From Hyphomicrobiales bacterium (lineage in GTDB: Bacteria; Pseudomonadota; Alphaproteobacteria; Rhizobiales; Rhizobiaceae), in the NCBI GenBank assembly GCA_021775455.1, contig JAJFHU010000020.1, positions 1 through 64,000 on the forward strand: a DNA stretch of 64,000 nt, given 5' to 3'. The notes under the pieces were generated by a model. It was given only the letters and a program-made list of their open reading frames with translations. It did not search any database and was not told the DNA's origin. The position numbers were made by a program, and so were the translations under genes. Shown piece after piece: positions 35,512 through 42,657 of this stretch; within the stretch, counting starts at the first letter, position 1; the number at the start of each line of letters is the position of its first letter.

Positions 35512-35546
35512 GTCAAAAAAAAGCCCGGGAAATATCCCGGGCTTTA
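35512..35546 (-). terminator. Strong intrinsic terminator on the minus strand, not linked to a protein gene
   Basis: AAAGCCCGGGA (35520-35530) pairs perfectly with TCCCGGGCTTT (35535-35545) around an AATA loop. On the minus strand it is followed by eight T. On the plus strand the following bases (AGAG) give no U-tract. No minus-strand protein gene lies upstream until 38.8 kb, so the transcript it ends is probably a short RNA from 35.55-35.7 kb. Confidence 0.85.
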
Positions 35547-35640
35547 GAGCCGATCCCCCTTGATATCTTGCCTAACGGCAATCCGTCCCCCAAGGATCTC
35601 AAACAGTAAAAAACGCTTAACTCGTTAACTATTGCGTTTT
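35516..35640 (-). ncRNA. Candidate small RNA with G-rich loops and its own terminator
   Basis: The minus strand of 35640-35516 has a string of hairpins: an AT stem (35613-35641), GATCC/GGATT with loop TTGGGGGAC (35598-35580), TGCC-GTTA-GGCA (35580-35569), a GGGGG stretch (35561-35555) and then the terminator at 35545-35520. There is no open frame of note. G-rich exposed loops in a 378-bp intergenic region that ends in a perfect terminator point to a small RNA. I cannot match it to a named Rfam family. A promoter could not be fixed, so the 5' end is a guess. Confidence 0.45.
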
Positions 35641-35911
35641 TGTAGCACGCCAAACTTCCCATTATTCAGGCTTTTTGACAAGCGATTGAGTCATCTATGG
35701 TTAATTGGATCGTTTAAATTCAATTTTAATCCCAAAGATTTCTCAAAAACGTTCCAGTTCAAATATTCTTGCCAGTCTACTCAATTTTGGCACGATGATT
35801 GCATTTGAAATGGCATAATCATGGATGCAATCAAATGTGCCGTAAAATCGTCGCTTATTGGTTCAGCATCTCTTCAAAATGGAACAGTTGGCTCAGGGCA
35901 AGTGGCACAGG

Positions 35912-36544
35912 ATGAGACATAATACTTCAAAAAATGTATTCGCTTACTGGAACAGGTTACGCGCCGGACGCCCTGCACCGGATCGTTGCGAGATTGAGCC
36001 TAGCGATATTCGTGAATTTCTCGGCGATACGTTTATCCTGGAAATAGATCGTCAGTACCAGGCAATTACATTTCGCCTCGCTGGTACCCGGCTTTGTGGA
36101 TCATATTGCCGGGAATTGAAGGGCGTCGGCTTTCTTGGACTGTGGAGCGAAGATGACAATCTGAATATCGCCAATGCAATCCGGGGAGTATATCAGGAGA
36201 ACAAGGCCTGCACATTGGGCGCGATGGCCCGTACAGAATGCAATAATTTTGTAGAATATGAATTTCTTCTGTTGCCCTTGTGCACTTCCCAACAAGACAG
36301 TATTCGCATTCTCGGTGTTGCCACGCCGCGGAAAACCGATTATTGGCTTGGAACAACACCCTTGGTTGAAAACCAATTGAATTCGGTACGATTCAGTGAA
36401 ACCGATGGCAGCGGTTCTACCGATGAAAACAGCTTCGCAGATACAGTTGCTGCACTTAAACAGAAGTCGCTTGATCGAATTGGCGGTCGCAAAGTCAAAC
36501 ATTTGATGGTGTTGCAAGGCGGCAAAGAAACCCGCAAATCGTGA
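35912..36544 (+). CDS. PAS-domain protein (PAS_5 type)
   Basis: From the ATG at 35912 the product has 210 residues; the frame also allows starts at 35858 and 35879. It begins 'MRHNTSKNVFAYWNRLRAGR' and 'PAPDRCEIEPSDIREFLGDT', which matches the alphaproteobacterial PAS_5 family, single PAS domain proteins near PilZ or BolA-like genes. The domain spans about 20-150, with the C-terminal 60 residues polar and unstructured. These proteins probably sense a ligand or redox state, but the output is unknown. The PilZ protein gene lies 167 bp downstream on the same strand, so c-di-GMP signalling is a reasonable guess only. Confidence 0.8.
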   Translation: MRHNTSKNVFAYWNRLRAGRPAPDRCEIEPSDIREFLGDTFILEIDRQYQAITFRLAGTRLCGSYCRELKGVGFLGLWSEDDNLNIANAIRGVYQENKACTLGAMARTECNNFVEYEFLLLPLCTSQQDSIRILGVATPRKTDYWLGTTPLVENQLNSVRFSETDGSGSTDENSFADTVAALKQKSLDRIGGRKVKHLMVLQGGKETRKS

Positions 36545-36711
36545 AATACTTGGCAATTATTCCCAAAATACTTGATTTTATGTATGTCAGCTAACAAAAA
36601 TGGCTGCAAATTGCTAAAAAATAGCCATTATCGTACCGCTCCAAACTTTTCGTTAACCAAATCCATAAATACTGTGATCCGAATAAGCGGAAACAGATTG
36701 CAGCTTCAAAC

Positions 36712-37326
36712 ATGGTAGCTTTCGCAAGAAAAGATGATTTTGAAGAAACAACCGAGCAGGAACGGCAGTTTCAGCGGGTGGATATAAGTCTGTTTGGGCG
36801 CTACATGCTCGAAAACAAGAAAGAATTTCCCTGCCAGATTGCCAGCATGTCTCCCGGATCAGCGGGGCTTCTTACTCCTCATACCGGAGAGATTGGCGAA
36901 CGGGTAATTGCCTATGTTGATCATCTTGGTCGGCTGGAAGGTAAAATTCTGCGCACATATCATGGCGGCTTTGCCATGAGCGTGACTGCAACAGATCAAA
37001 AACGCGACAAGCTGGCCGCAAAGATTACATGGCTTGCCAACAAGCACGAACTGAATCTGCCAGAAGATCGTCGTCACGACCGAATTGCACCAAGCAAGAA
37101 GGCGATGGAAATCAAACTCGAGGACGGACGTACTTACAAGGCGAAGATTATCGACTTGTCTCTCTCTGGAGCTGCGATCCAATCTGATGTTCGCCCTGCT
37201 ATCGGAACCCAAATCTGGTTAAGCGGAATGCGCGGCCGGGTGGTACGACACTTTGACGAGGGGATTGCGATTGAGTTTGGTATAATCCAGACACACGACT
37301 CGCTCAAAAAATTCTCTGCAGAATAA
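36712..37326 (+). CDS. Tandem PilZ-domain protein
   Basis: This 204-residue protein has two PilZ-like domains. The first (about 20-105: 'QFQRVDISLFGRYMLENKKE' and SMSPGSAGLL) is degenerate. The second (about 120-200) has the c-di-GMP motifs RRHDR ('LPEDRRHDRIAPSKK') and DLSLSGAAI. PilZ domains bind cyclic di-GMP through RxxxR and D/N-x-S-x-x-G. The second domain should therefore bind it; the first may be structural. There is no catalytic or membrane region. The PAS protein upstream on the same strand could be functionally related. Confidence 0.85.
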   Translation: MVAFARKDDFEETTEQERQFQRVDISLFGRYMLENKKEFPCQIASMSPGSAGLLTPHTGEIGERVIAYVDHLGRLEGKILRTYHGGFAMSVTATDQKRDKLAAKITWLANKHELNLPEDRRHDRIAPSKKAMEIKLEDGRTYKAKIIDLSLSGAAIQSDVRPAIGTQIWLSGMRGRVVRHFDEGIAIEFGIIQTHDSLKKFSAE

Positions 37327-37426
37327 CGCCGCTGCACAACCACATTATCCATCATCGTGAAATGATAAACGGGAACAATCCGCACTGATTGTGCGAATTG
37401 CCCGCATTTCCGCATGAGTCAGGTAA

Positions 37427-37507
37427 AATTTTATTCAATTTTCTTTCAAATTTGAATAAAATTATACTTAAATATACATCAACTTTTATTAGACCTATAC
37501 TTAAATA
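37427..37507 (+). promoter_or_regulatory. AT-rich inverted and direct repeats upstream of the cysteine peptidase gene
   Basis: AATTTTATTCAA (37427-37438) and TTGAATAAAATT (37452-37463) form a perfect 12-bp inverted repeat with a 13-base loop. TATACTTAAATA follows at 37463-37474 and again at 37496-37507, 33 bp apart (three helical turns). The stretch lies 70-150 bp before the ATG at 37576. No U-tract follows the hairpin, so an operator is as likely as a terminator for the PilZ gene. Confidence 0.5.
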
Positions 37508-37575
37508 CATCAGATTTAATTTCTTTGATATAAATTTGATTATGCGAAGTTACTTCCACTGATGGGGAGTAAACA

Positions 37576-38184
37576 ATGCAAATAAAATTAATTACCGGGA
37601 TATTTTTTACAACCCTCGCATTGTTATCCAATGCGGGAGTTGCGGTTGCCGCTGGCAGCGAGGCACATATGAAGACCATAGGGCGCACCTCACAGCCTAT
37701 TGGTCATTATAACTACTGCAAACAGTATTCAGCCGATTGCAGCATTCGAGCTGACAGTACCCGAGCATCCAAGCTTACACGCGATCGATGGAACGACTTG
37801 GTTGAAGTAAACAACTACGCCAATTCACGCGTCGCTCCGGTAACCGATATGGAATATTACAGTACCGAGGAACACTGGGCATATCCAGATCGCTATGGCG
37901 ACTGCGAAGACTACGCGTTGATGAAGCGCCACATGCTGATGCAACGTGGTTGGCCAGCTTCAAGCCTCTTGATTACGGTTGTACGACAGCAAAATGGCGA
38001 CGGACACGCGGTTCTAACCGTTCGAACCGATCGCGCCGACTACATTCTGGATAATCTTGAGGGCCAAATATACCCCTGGAACAAAACCAGCTATCGGTAC
38101 CTGAAACGTCAGTCGGCCAAGAATTCTGGCTACTGGAAAGACATAAAAGACGACCGTTCAATTGTCGTTGGAAGCGTAAATTAG
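37576..38184 (+). CDS. Exported transglutaminase-like cysteine peptidase (BTLCP)
   Basis: This 202-residue protein has a signal peptide ('LITGIFFTTLALLSNAGVAV' then AAGSE) and the bacterial transglutaminase-like cysteine peptidase domain (DUF920). Catalytic residues are in 'YGDCEDYALMKRHMLMQRGW' (Cys), 'NGDGHAVLTVRTD' (His) and 'ADYILDNLEG' (Asp). The family is close to LapG-type periplasmic proteases that cleave adhesins under c-di-GMP control in other bacteria. The PilZ gene upstream makes this attractive, but no LapD or adhesin gene is in the window. GGGGAG precedes the ATG. It ends in a strong terminator. Confidence 0.9.
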   Translation: MQIKLITGIFFTTLALLSNAGVAVAAGSEAHMKTIGRTSQPIGHYNYCKQYSADCSIRADSTRASKLTRDRWNDLVEVNNYANSRVAPVTDMEYYSTEEHWAYPDRYGDCEDYALMKRHMLMQRGWPASSLLITVVRQQNGDGHAVLTVRTDRADYILDNLEGQIYPWNKTSYRYLKRQSAKNSGYWKDIKDDRSIVVGSVN

Positions 38185-38222
38185 AATACTAACAAAAATG
38201 GGAATGCCATTTCTTTGAGCTT

Positions 38223-38265
38223 GATCCGGTCGATCCCCACCTACCCCGTCCCCAAAGACCGGATC
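38223..38265 (+). ncRNA. Structured 3' end with C-rich loop, candidate 3'-UTR small RNA
   Basis: GATCCGGTC (38223-38231) and GACCGGATC (38257-38265) form a perfect 9-bp stem. The 25-nt loop is C-rich (CCCC blocks at 38235-38238, 38244-38247 and 38250-38253). It directly precedes the terminator at 38269-38302. A C-rich loop next to a terminator is the layout of 3'-UTR-derived or stand-alone sRNAs, and two 8-nt stretches here are complementary to the candidate RNA at 35.5 kb. Confidence 0.4.
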
Positions 38266-38268
38266 CTT

Positions 38269-38302
38269 GAGCCGGTTCGCTAATGCGAGCCGGCTCTTCT
38301 TT
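38269..38302 (+). terminator. Rho-independent terminator downstream of the cysteine peptidase gene
   Basis: GAGCCGGTTCGC (38269-38280) pairs with GCGAGCCGGCTC (38285-38296) with one G-U pair around a TAAT loop, followed by TTCTTT. It is correctly placed for the gene ending at 38184 and the overlapping convergent carbonic anhydrase gene ends at 38301. Confidence 0.9.
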
Positions 38303-38828
38303 ATTCAATTTCGCGTAATTCCCCGGCAAACCTTCGAGCATTCTTCATGTAGGTTTCTGCAGATCGCCGAAGGCCCGCGACTGCGGTTTCATCCAGTTCG
38401 CGAACTACTTTTCCGGGCATCCCAACGACCAGAGAATTATCAGGAATTTCCTTGCCTTCGGAAACCAGGGCACCTGCTCCGATCAGGCAATTTTTCCCGA
38501 TCTTCGCACCATTCAAAACAGTCGCACTCATGCCAATCAGCGAATTGTCACCAATTGTACAGCCATGGATCATGGCTTTGTGGCCAATTGTACAGCCAGC
38601 ACCAATAGTCAGCGGATACCCAGGGTCAGTGTGCAATACGCAATTTTCCTGAATATTGGAGTTTTCACCTACGATGATTGGTTCATTGTCACCCCGGATT
38701 ACCGTCCCAAACCAGATGCCGGCTCCTGATCGCACTTCAACATTGCCAATCAATACAGCACCTGGCGCTATCCAGTAAAATTCATCTGGCAGCTTGGGTG
38801 TAATTTCGTTTAATGCGTAAATCGGCAT
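38301..38828 (-). CDS. Gamma-carbonic anhydrase family protein
   Basis: The 175-residue protein is a left-handed parallel beta-helix (hexapeptide) protein of the gamma-carbonic anhydrase family, similar to YrdA/PaaY. It opens '[20 protein letters not shown]' and has the zinc His ligands in '[17 protein letters not shown]' and '[17 protein letters not shown]'. The conserved '[20 protein letters not shown]' and '[16 protein letters not shown]' rows are present. It may hydrate CO2 or have another, unproven, activity; many family members show weak or no anhydrase activity. It is a single gene on the minus strand. Confidence 0.92.
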   Translation of the reverse strand: MPIYALNEITPKLPDEFYWIAPGAVLIGNVEVRSGAGIWFGTVIRGDNEPIIVGENSNIQENCVLHTDPGYPLTIGAGCTIGHKAMIHGCTIGDNSLIGMSATVLNGAKIGKNCLIGAGALVSEGKEIPDNSLVVGMPGKVVRELDETAVAGLRRSAETYMKNARRFAGELREIE

Positions 38829-38924
38829 AAATTCCTCCCGGGGTTAAGCGACAGCAAAATCGATTTAACACGACTATTGGATAGATGCATGGATAGTTGG
38901 GTTGGTTTGCACCCGATTGCCAAC

Positions 38925-39257
38925 CTAAACCACGACAATCTTGCTCATTACCAGGGCTTGCAGAACGAATATACCGGAACAAAAACTCCAGACCGCACTT
39001 ACAAAACAGCAGGCAAGGAAGACCAGCGACGGCAAATATCCCTCACGCCAGAATTTCAGCGACTTCGTAAGAAGAAGATAGGGTCCGGCAAACATGCAAA
39101 ACATGAAAATCGCCGCGCTCCACATTGGTCTGCGGGCAGAAACTTCAAACCGCGCATTACTTCCGGTCAAAGCAACTACTCCGCAATCCATTATTGCTGC
39201 CGCAATGAATCCACTGATGGTGATTGAGGCTACCAAACTACTCTGTAACATACTCAA
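38925..39257 (-). CDS. Small membrane protein of unknown function
   Basis: This 110-residue protein has three predicted membrane helices (about residues 6-28, 44-66 and 74-98) with the pattern 'RRPMWSAAIFMFCMFAGPYL' and 'LPSLVFLACCFVSAVWSFCS'. I do not recognise the family by name; similar short three-helix proteins occur in Rhizobiales. It is divergent from the gene starting at 39365. The start could be Met1 or Met3. It has no obvious operon partner. Confidence 0.6.
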   Translation of the reverse strand: MSMLQSSLVASITISGFIAAAIMDCGVVALTGSNARFEVSARRPMWSAAIFMFCMFAGPYLLLTKSLKFWREGYLPSLVFLACCFVSAVWSFCSGIFVLQALVMSKIVVV

Positions 39258-39364
39258 CTTTGTTTACCTTCTGTTTACCATGTTTGGCGAGGTTAAGTTC
39301 ACCATCATATGGCCTTTCAATGCAAGGCCCGTGCCATATTTGTCGACCAGGAAGAAGTTCTGAA

Positions 39365-40198
39365 ATGAATCAAAGTATGGTTACTTCGCCACTTTCACCC
39401 ACCGATCTTGTCGGGCGGGATGGCTCCTCGCAGTTTCAGCGCAGAATGCCAGGACACGTCAAAAGCATCGCGATACACAGACAACAGCAAGATGAGGCTG
39501 AATTATTGTTGATTTCAACCGGCGTTCGAAGGTTGATTGTCCTCGGTTCGGCAAGCCTGTTGGCATTTTCTCTTTTGCTGTATGGCTTGGCAGTTTTCCT
39601 GGGTGATGAAATATCAAGAGCTGGCCACTCCCCGTCCACGGAGCTTCTTGAGATTGTAACCGGTAACGATGTACTGCTTGTACCCGCAAACCAGGTCCGG
39701 TTTCGCAACCAAAGACGATCCGGAAACTTCAATGGCCTGGAGATTTACCTGCACTGGCCGAGCATGTCGGGATACACGGAAGAACTCAGGGAAGAGTTCA
39801 ACAACCTCGGCGAAGACAGCAGTTTGTTGTTTGTCAGTATCGAGCCCAGAAGCATGTCCCAAGACATGTCTGGCAGAATTGAGCCCATATACTCGCTGTT
39901 TTTCGACGGCAAGCGCGAGGCAGGACCAAATGGCTTGTCTCGTCAACCACTCAGCGTTGAAGGAGGATATATTGACGAGGATCTGTTCTTCGAAGAAAAC
40001 AGCCCCTATCCCTTTGTAACCCGATGTGTGCGGGAAGGTTCACAATCCGCAACACCATTCTGCATCCGTGACATACATGTCGGGCGAGGGCTGATGTTAA
40101 CCTACAGATTTCACAAGAATTACTTGAACCATTGGATGGATATGGAGCAGGCAGTTCGTAAATGGGCGACCGCTGCAATTGCAAATGATGATCAGTAA
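39365..40198 (+). CDS. Membrane-anchored protein of unknown function
   Basis: I start at the ATG at 39365 (277 residues), which follows AGGAAGAAG; the frame is open further upstream without a plausible start. One membrane helix is at about 55-78 ('RRLIVLGSASLLAFSLLLYG'), so the N-terminal 50 residues are cytoplasmic and the C-terminal 190 periplasmic. The outer part has 'DVLLVPANQVRFRNQRRSG', 'LEIYLHWPSMSGYTEE' and 'RCVREGSQSATPFCIRDIHV', which resembles exported proteins conserved in Rhizobiales, family not named. A paired cysteine (RCVRE/PFCIRD) may form a disulphide. No function can be assigned. Confidence 0.65.
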   Translation: MNQSMVTSPLSPTDLVGRDGSSQFQRRMPGHVKSIAIHRQQQDEAELLLISTGVRRLIVLGSASLLAFSLLLYGLAVFLGDEISRAGHSPSTELLEIVTGNDVLLVPANQVRFRNQRRSGNFNGLEIYLHWPSMSGYTEELREEFNNLGEDSSLLFVSIEPRSMSQDMSGRIEPIYSLFFDGKREAGPNGLSRQPLSVEGGYIDEDLFFEENSPYPFVTRCVREGSQSATPFCIRDIHVGRGLMLTYRFHKNYLNHWMDMEQAVRKWATAAIANDDQ

Positions 40199-40232
40199 AC
40201 AAATTTCTGTCTAGTACAGAAACGCACCGACC

Positions 40233-40448
40233 CTATAGATCAAGATCGATGTCCAGTATCGCCATTGACAGGTTGTAGGAACGTTCACCCTCATCTTCGT
40301 CGAGATAAATCACGGCCAGAAACTCGTCATTTTTGTAGAGTTCACATGAGTCGGTCTTTTTTGGTCGCGCACGCACTTCAAGACTTGGAGTCTCAAACAC
40401 TTTTCGAAGATATGCCGTTAGTTTCTTGATTTCTTCAGGTGTCACCAT
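40233..40448 (-). CDS. DUF3126 family protein
   Basis: From the ATG at 40448 the protein has 71 residues: 'MVTPEEIKKLTAYLRKVFET', 'PSLEVRARPKKTDSCELYKN' and 'EFLAVIYLDEDEGERSYNLS' followed by MAILDIDL. This is the DUF3126 signature, a short family almost limited to alphaproteobacteria with no known function. A TTG four codons upstream is a possible alternative start, but relatives start at the MxxPEE position. It is close to, and on the same strand as, cysE, as in many related genomes. Confidence 0.88.
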   Translation of the reverse strand: MVTPEEIKKLTAYLRKVFETPSLEVRARPKKTDSCELYKNDEFLAVIYLDEDEGERSYNLSMAILDIDLDL

Positions 40449-40564
40449 GATCTCCCGCAATAGGCCGCCAATATCGGCCCTTTTCGCATGCTGGACTGCA
40501 CCATGTAAAGATGAATGACAGGATATACCAAGGTTTCGGTGGTGACGGTGAAATATCCGATCTT

Positions 40565-41392
40565 TTAATCAGATACCTTGTCCTCGGCTATAATCTGATT
40601 CATGGAACGCGATGGTTCAGAGCAACCGGCAATACCGACCACGCGTCCGGGAACACCAGCAACTGTGACGTTGTCAGGCACATCCTTGACGACAACCGAT
40701 CCCGAAGCAATACGCGAGCATTTTCCGACTTTGACATTTCCGAGTACAGTTGCACCAGCTCCAAGCAGCACACCATCGCTGATCTTTGGATGGCGGTCAC
40801 CGCTGTCCTTGCCCGTACCACCAAGCGTCACTCCGTGTAGAATGGAAACATCATCACCGACTGTGGCAGTCGCGCCAATAACAACACCAGTTGCATGATC
40901 TATAAACACACCGCGACCCATTCTGGCGGCTGGATTGATATCGGTTTGAAAGACCTGAGAGGAGCGACTCTGAAGATAAAGAGCAAGATCACGGTTACCC
41001 TTGTTCCAGTTCCAGTGCGCAAGGCGGTGGGTTTGGATGGCCTGAAATCCCTTGAAATACAATATTGGTTCAATAAGACGTTCGCAGGCGGGATCACGAT
41101 CATATACTGCCGCAATGTCGATACGCAGAATATCTGACCACTCAGGCCAATCCTCCATCATCGCATCGAAACTCTGTCGCACCAAATCGCTGGAAAATTC
41201 CCGATTATGCAACCGTTCTCCTATTCGATGAATGACAGCTGCCTCAAGCGAATCCTGATTAAGGATAGTGCTATAGACAAAAACTGACATAAGCGGCTCT
41301 TTGGCAACGACGGCCTCAGCCTCACTCCGGACAGCCTTCCACACCGGATCAATCATATTCTGAACATTGCTCTCCGCTTTTTCAGAACCCAT
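40565..41392 (-). CDS. cysE: Serine O-acetyltransferase
   Basis: CysE acetylates serine with acetyl-CoA, the committed step of cysteine synthesis. The 275-residue protein has the helical N-terminal SATase domain (about 10-150, 'WKAVRSEAEAVVAKEPLMSV') and the left-handed beta-helix with 'INPAARMGRGVFIDHATGVV', 'GDDVSILHGVTLGGTGKDSG', 'HPKISDGVLLGAGATVLGNV' and 'IASGSVVVKDVPDNVTVAGV', including the catalytic Asp/His region. It is followed by DUF3126, an order common in Rhizobiales. The very C-terminus (IIAEDKVSD) may mediate contact with cysteine synthase, but this is only a family expectation. Confidence 0.96.
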   Translation of the reverse strand: MGSEKAESNVQNMIDPVWKAVRSEAEAVVAKEPLMSVFVYSTILNQDSLEAAVIHRIGERLHNREFSSDLVRQSFDAMMEDWPEWSDILRIDIAAVYDRDPACERLIEPILYFKGFQAIQTHRLAHWNWNKGNRDLALYLQSRSSQVFQTDINPAARMGRGVFIDHATGVVIGATATVGDDVSILHGVTLGGTGKDSGDRHPKISDGVLLGAGATVLGNVKVGKCSRIASGSVVVKDVPDNVTVAGVPGRVVGIAGCSEPSRSMNQIIAEDKVSD

Positions 41393-41506
41393 TGCGATTT
41401 CCTTTCATTGATCCGGGACTCCAATAACCTTCTAAGTATAGGTTCTCGATAACGCGAAACAAGTACCCAAACGGTAAACAGTTGTTCAGGTATTAGGGTC
41501 CTGACC

Positions 41507-42256
41507 CTAGTCAGATAAGAATTCCAAAACACCTTTGATATAAACTTTATCGCCAACGCTTCGCATGTGATCACGTCCCGGAATTGGCAAATATTTCCCG
41601 TTCTGTAGAAGTGCTGTCAATTTCTGGGGTGAGCCGGAGACATCATCATCCGTGCCAACAGCTACCAAAACCGGTTGGGAAATTTCCTCAAACATACTTT
41701 CCGGAGTTGCGGCACGCATGCCCATTATGCAAGCTGCAAGAGCCTTCAGGTCGCCTTTTGTCTGCTCAGCAAAAGTGCGGAATGCATTCCCACGCGGGTC
41801 AGTTACTTCATCCAGACGGCCGGCCAACATGGCGTCCCGAACAGCAGGAGCCCACTCTCCGTTGCCGCGTACCATTCCGTATCCATTCCCACCGAATACA
41901 ATCTTGGTGAAGCGCTCAGGCCATTTATGCGCAAGCCGGGCGGATATTCGGGCACCCATCGAAAATCCCATCAAATGGCAGTGCGAAATATCAAGATGGT
42001 CCAGTAAACTGATCGTATCATTCGCCATCAGATCGAGTGAATATTCATCTTCCTGATAAAATTTGCTGCTTTGCCCATGGCCACGATTGTCATGTGCGAT
42101 TACACGATACCCGGCACCGGTTAGCGCTTTTACCCAACCCGGATAAACCCAGTTCATTTGCCGTGTCGATGCAAACCCGTGAATCAGAAGAACTGGAACA
42201 CCCTCCCCCTCATCCAGAAATGCAAGCTCCAGTGAATCCAACTTCGCTATCGACAT
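41507..42256 (-). CDS. Alpha/beta-fold hydrolase
   Basis: This 249-residue protein is a single-domain alpha/beta hydrolase. The oxyanion motif is 'LLIHGFASTRQMNWVYPGW', followed by 'YRVIAHDNRGHGQSSKFYQ', the nucleophile elbow 'CHLMGFSMGARISARLAHKW' (Ser in GFSMG) and the C-terminal His in 'LPIPGRDHMRSVGD'. A candidate acid is in 'VAVGTDDDVSGSP'. It is close to families of esterases or C-C bond hydrolases, with unknown substrate. A perfect TAGGGTC-CT-GACCCTA palindrome (41494-41509) straddles the stop codon. Confidence 0.92.
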   Translation of the reverse strand: MSIAKLDSLELAFLDEGEGVPVLLIHGFASTRQMNWVYPGWVKALTGAGYRVIAHDNRGHGQSSKFYQEDEYSLDLMANDTISLLDHLDISHCHLMGFSMGARISARLAHKWPERFTKIVFGGNGYGMVRGNGEWAPAVRDAMLAGRLDEVTDPRGNAFRTFAEQTKGDLKALAACIMGMRAATPESMFEEISQPVLVAVGTDDDVSGSPQKLTALLQNGKYLPIPGRDHMRSVGDKVYIKGVLEFLSD

Positions 42257-42399
42257 AAATCATCTCCATTTTGGGTTTAGCGACCAATGAAGCCCAACAA
42301 AACCCTTGCAACTATGCGCTAATCTTTTAGAAAATGGATTGGTAGCGTTCAAGCGGTTCAAATGAAACCCGCCATAACCAAAAAAAGTTGGAGCATTAA

Positions 42400-42645
42400 A
42401 TGGCCGAAAGCACAGTAGCCCATTTTCAAAACGATCAGGGTGTCAACGAGATTGCAATCGGAGTAAAAGAATTCATGTGCTGCGGCGCGAGTGTTCCCCA
42501 TGACCATCCGCATGTATTTCTTGATATGGGTGGTGATTCTGAAATTGTCTGTCCCTACTGCTCAACACTTTACAAACATGCTGGCGATCTGTCGGCGAAC
42601 GAAACTCGACCAGAAGGTTGTGTTTTTCACGAACAATCTGCGTGA
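42400..42645 (+). CDS. Zinc-finger domain protein (zf-CHCC, NDUFS6-like)
   Basis: The 81-residue protein has the CHCC zinc-finger motif in 'EFMCCGASVPHDHPHVFLDM' and 'SEIVCPYCSTLYKH': Cys27/28, His34-38, Cys51 and Cys54. Such short alphaproteobacterial proteins resemble the mitochondrial complex I accessory subunit NDUFS6 and may help assemble complex I or bind zinc. No nuo gene is nearby. TTGGAGC provides a ribosome binding site. It is 12 bp from the FAD monooxygenase gene and probably cotranscribed. Confidence 0.92.
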   Translation: MAESTVAHFQNDQGVNEIAIGVKEFMCCGASVPHDHPHVFLDMGGDSEIVCPYCSTLYKHAGDLSANETRPEGCVFHEQSA

Positions 42646-42657
42646 TCGGAATAACAA

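Noticed and set aside
40204-40222. TTTCTGT-CTAGT-ACAGAAA hairpin between the gene ending at 40198 and DUF3126 as a bidirectional terminator.
   Set aside because: The stem is short and AT-rich with at most three T after it. Possible but too weak to annotate.
41494-41509. TAGGGTC-CT-GACCCTA palindrome at the stop codon of the alpha/beta hydrolase as a terminator.
   Set aside because: The loop would be too tight or the stem too short, and there is no U-tract in either direction.
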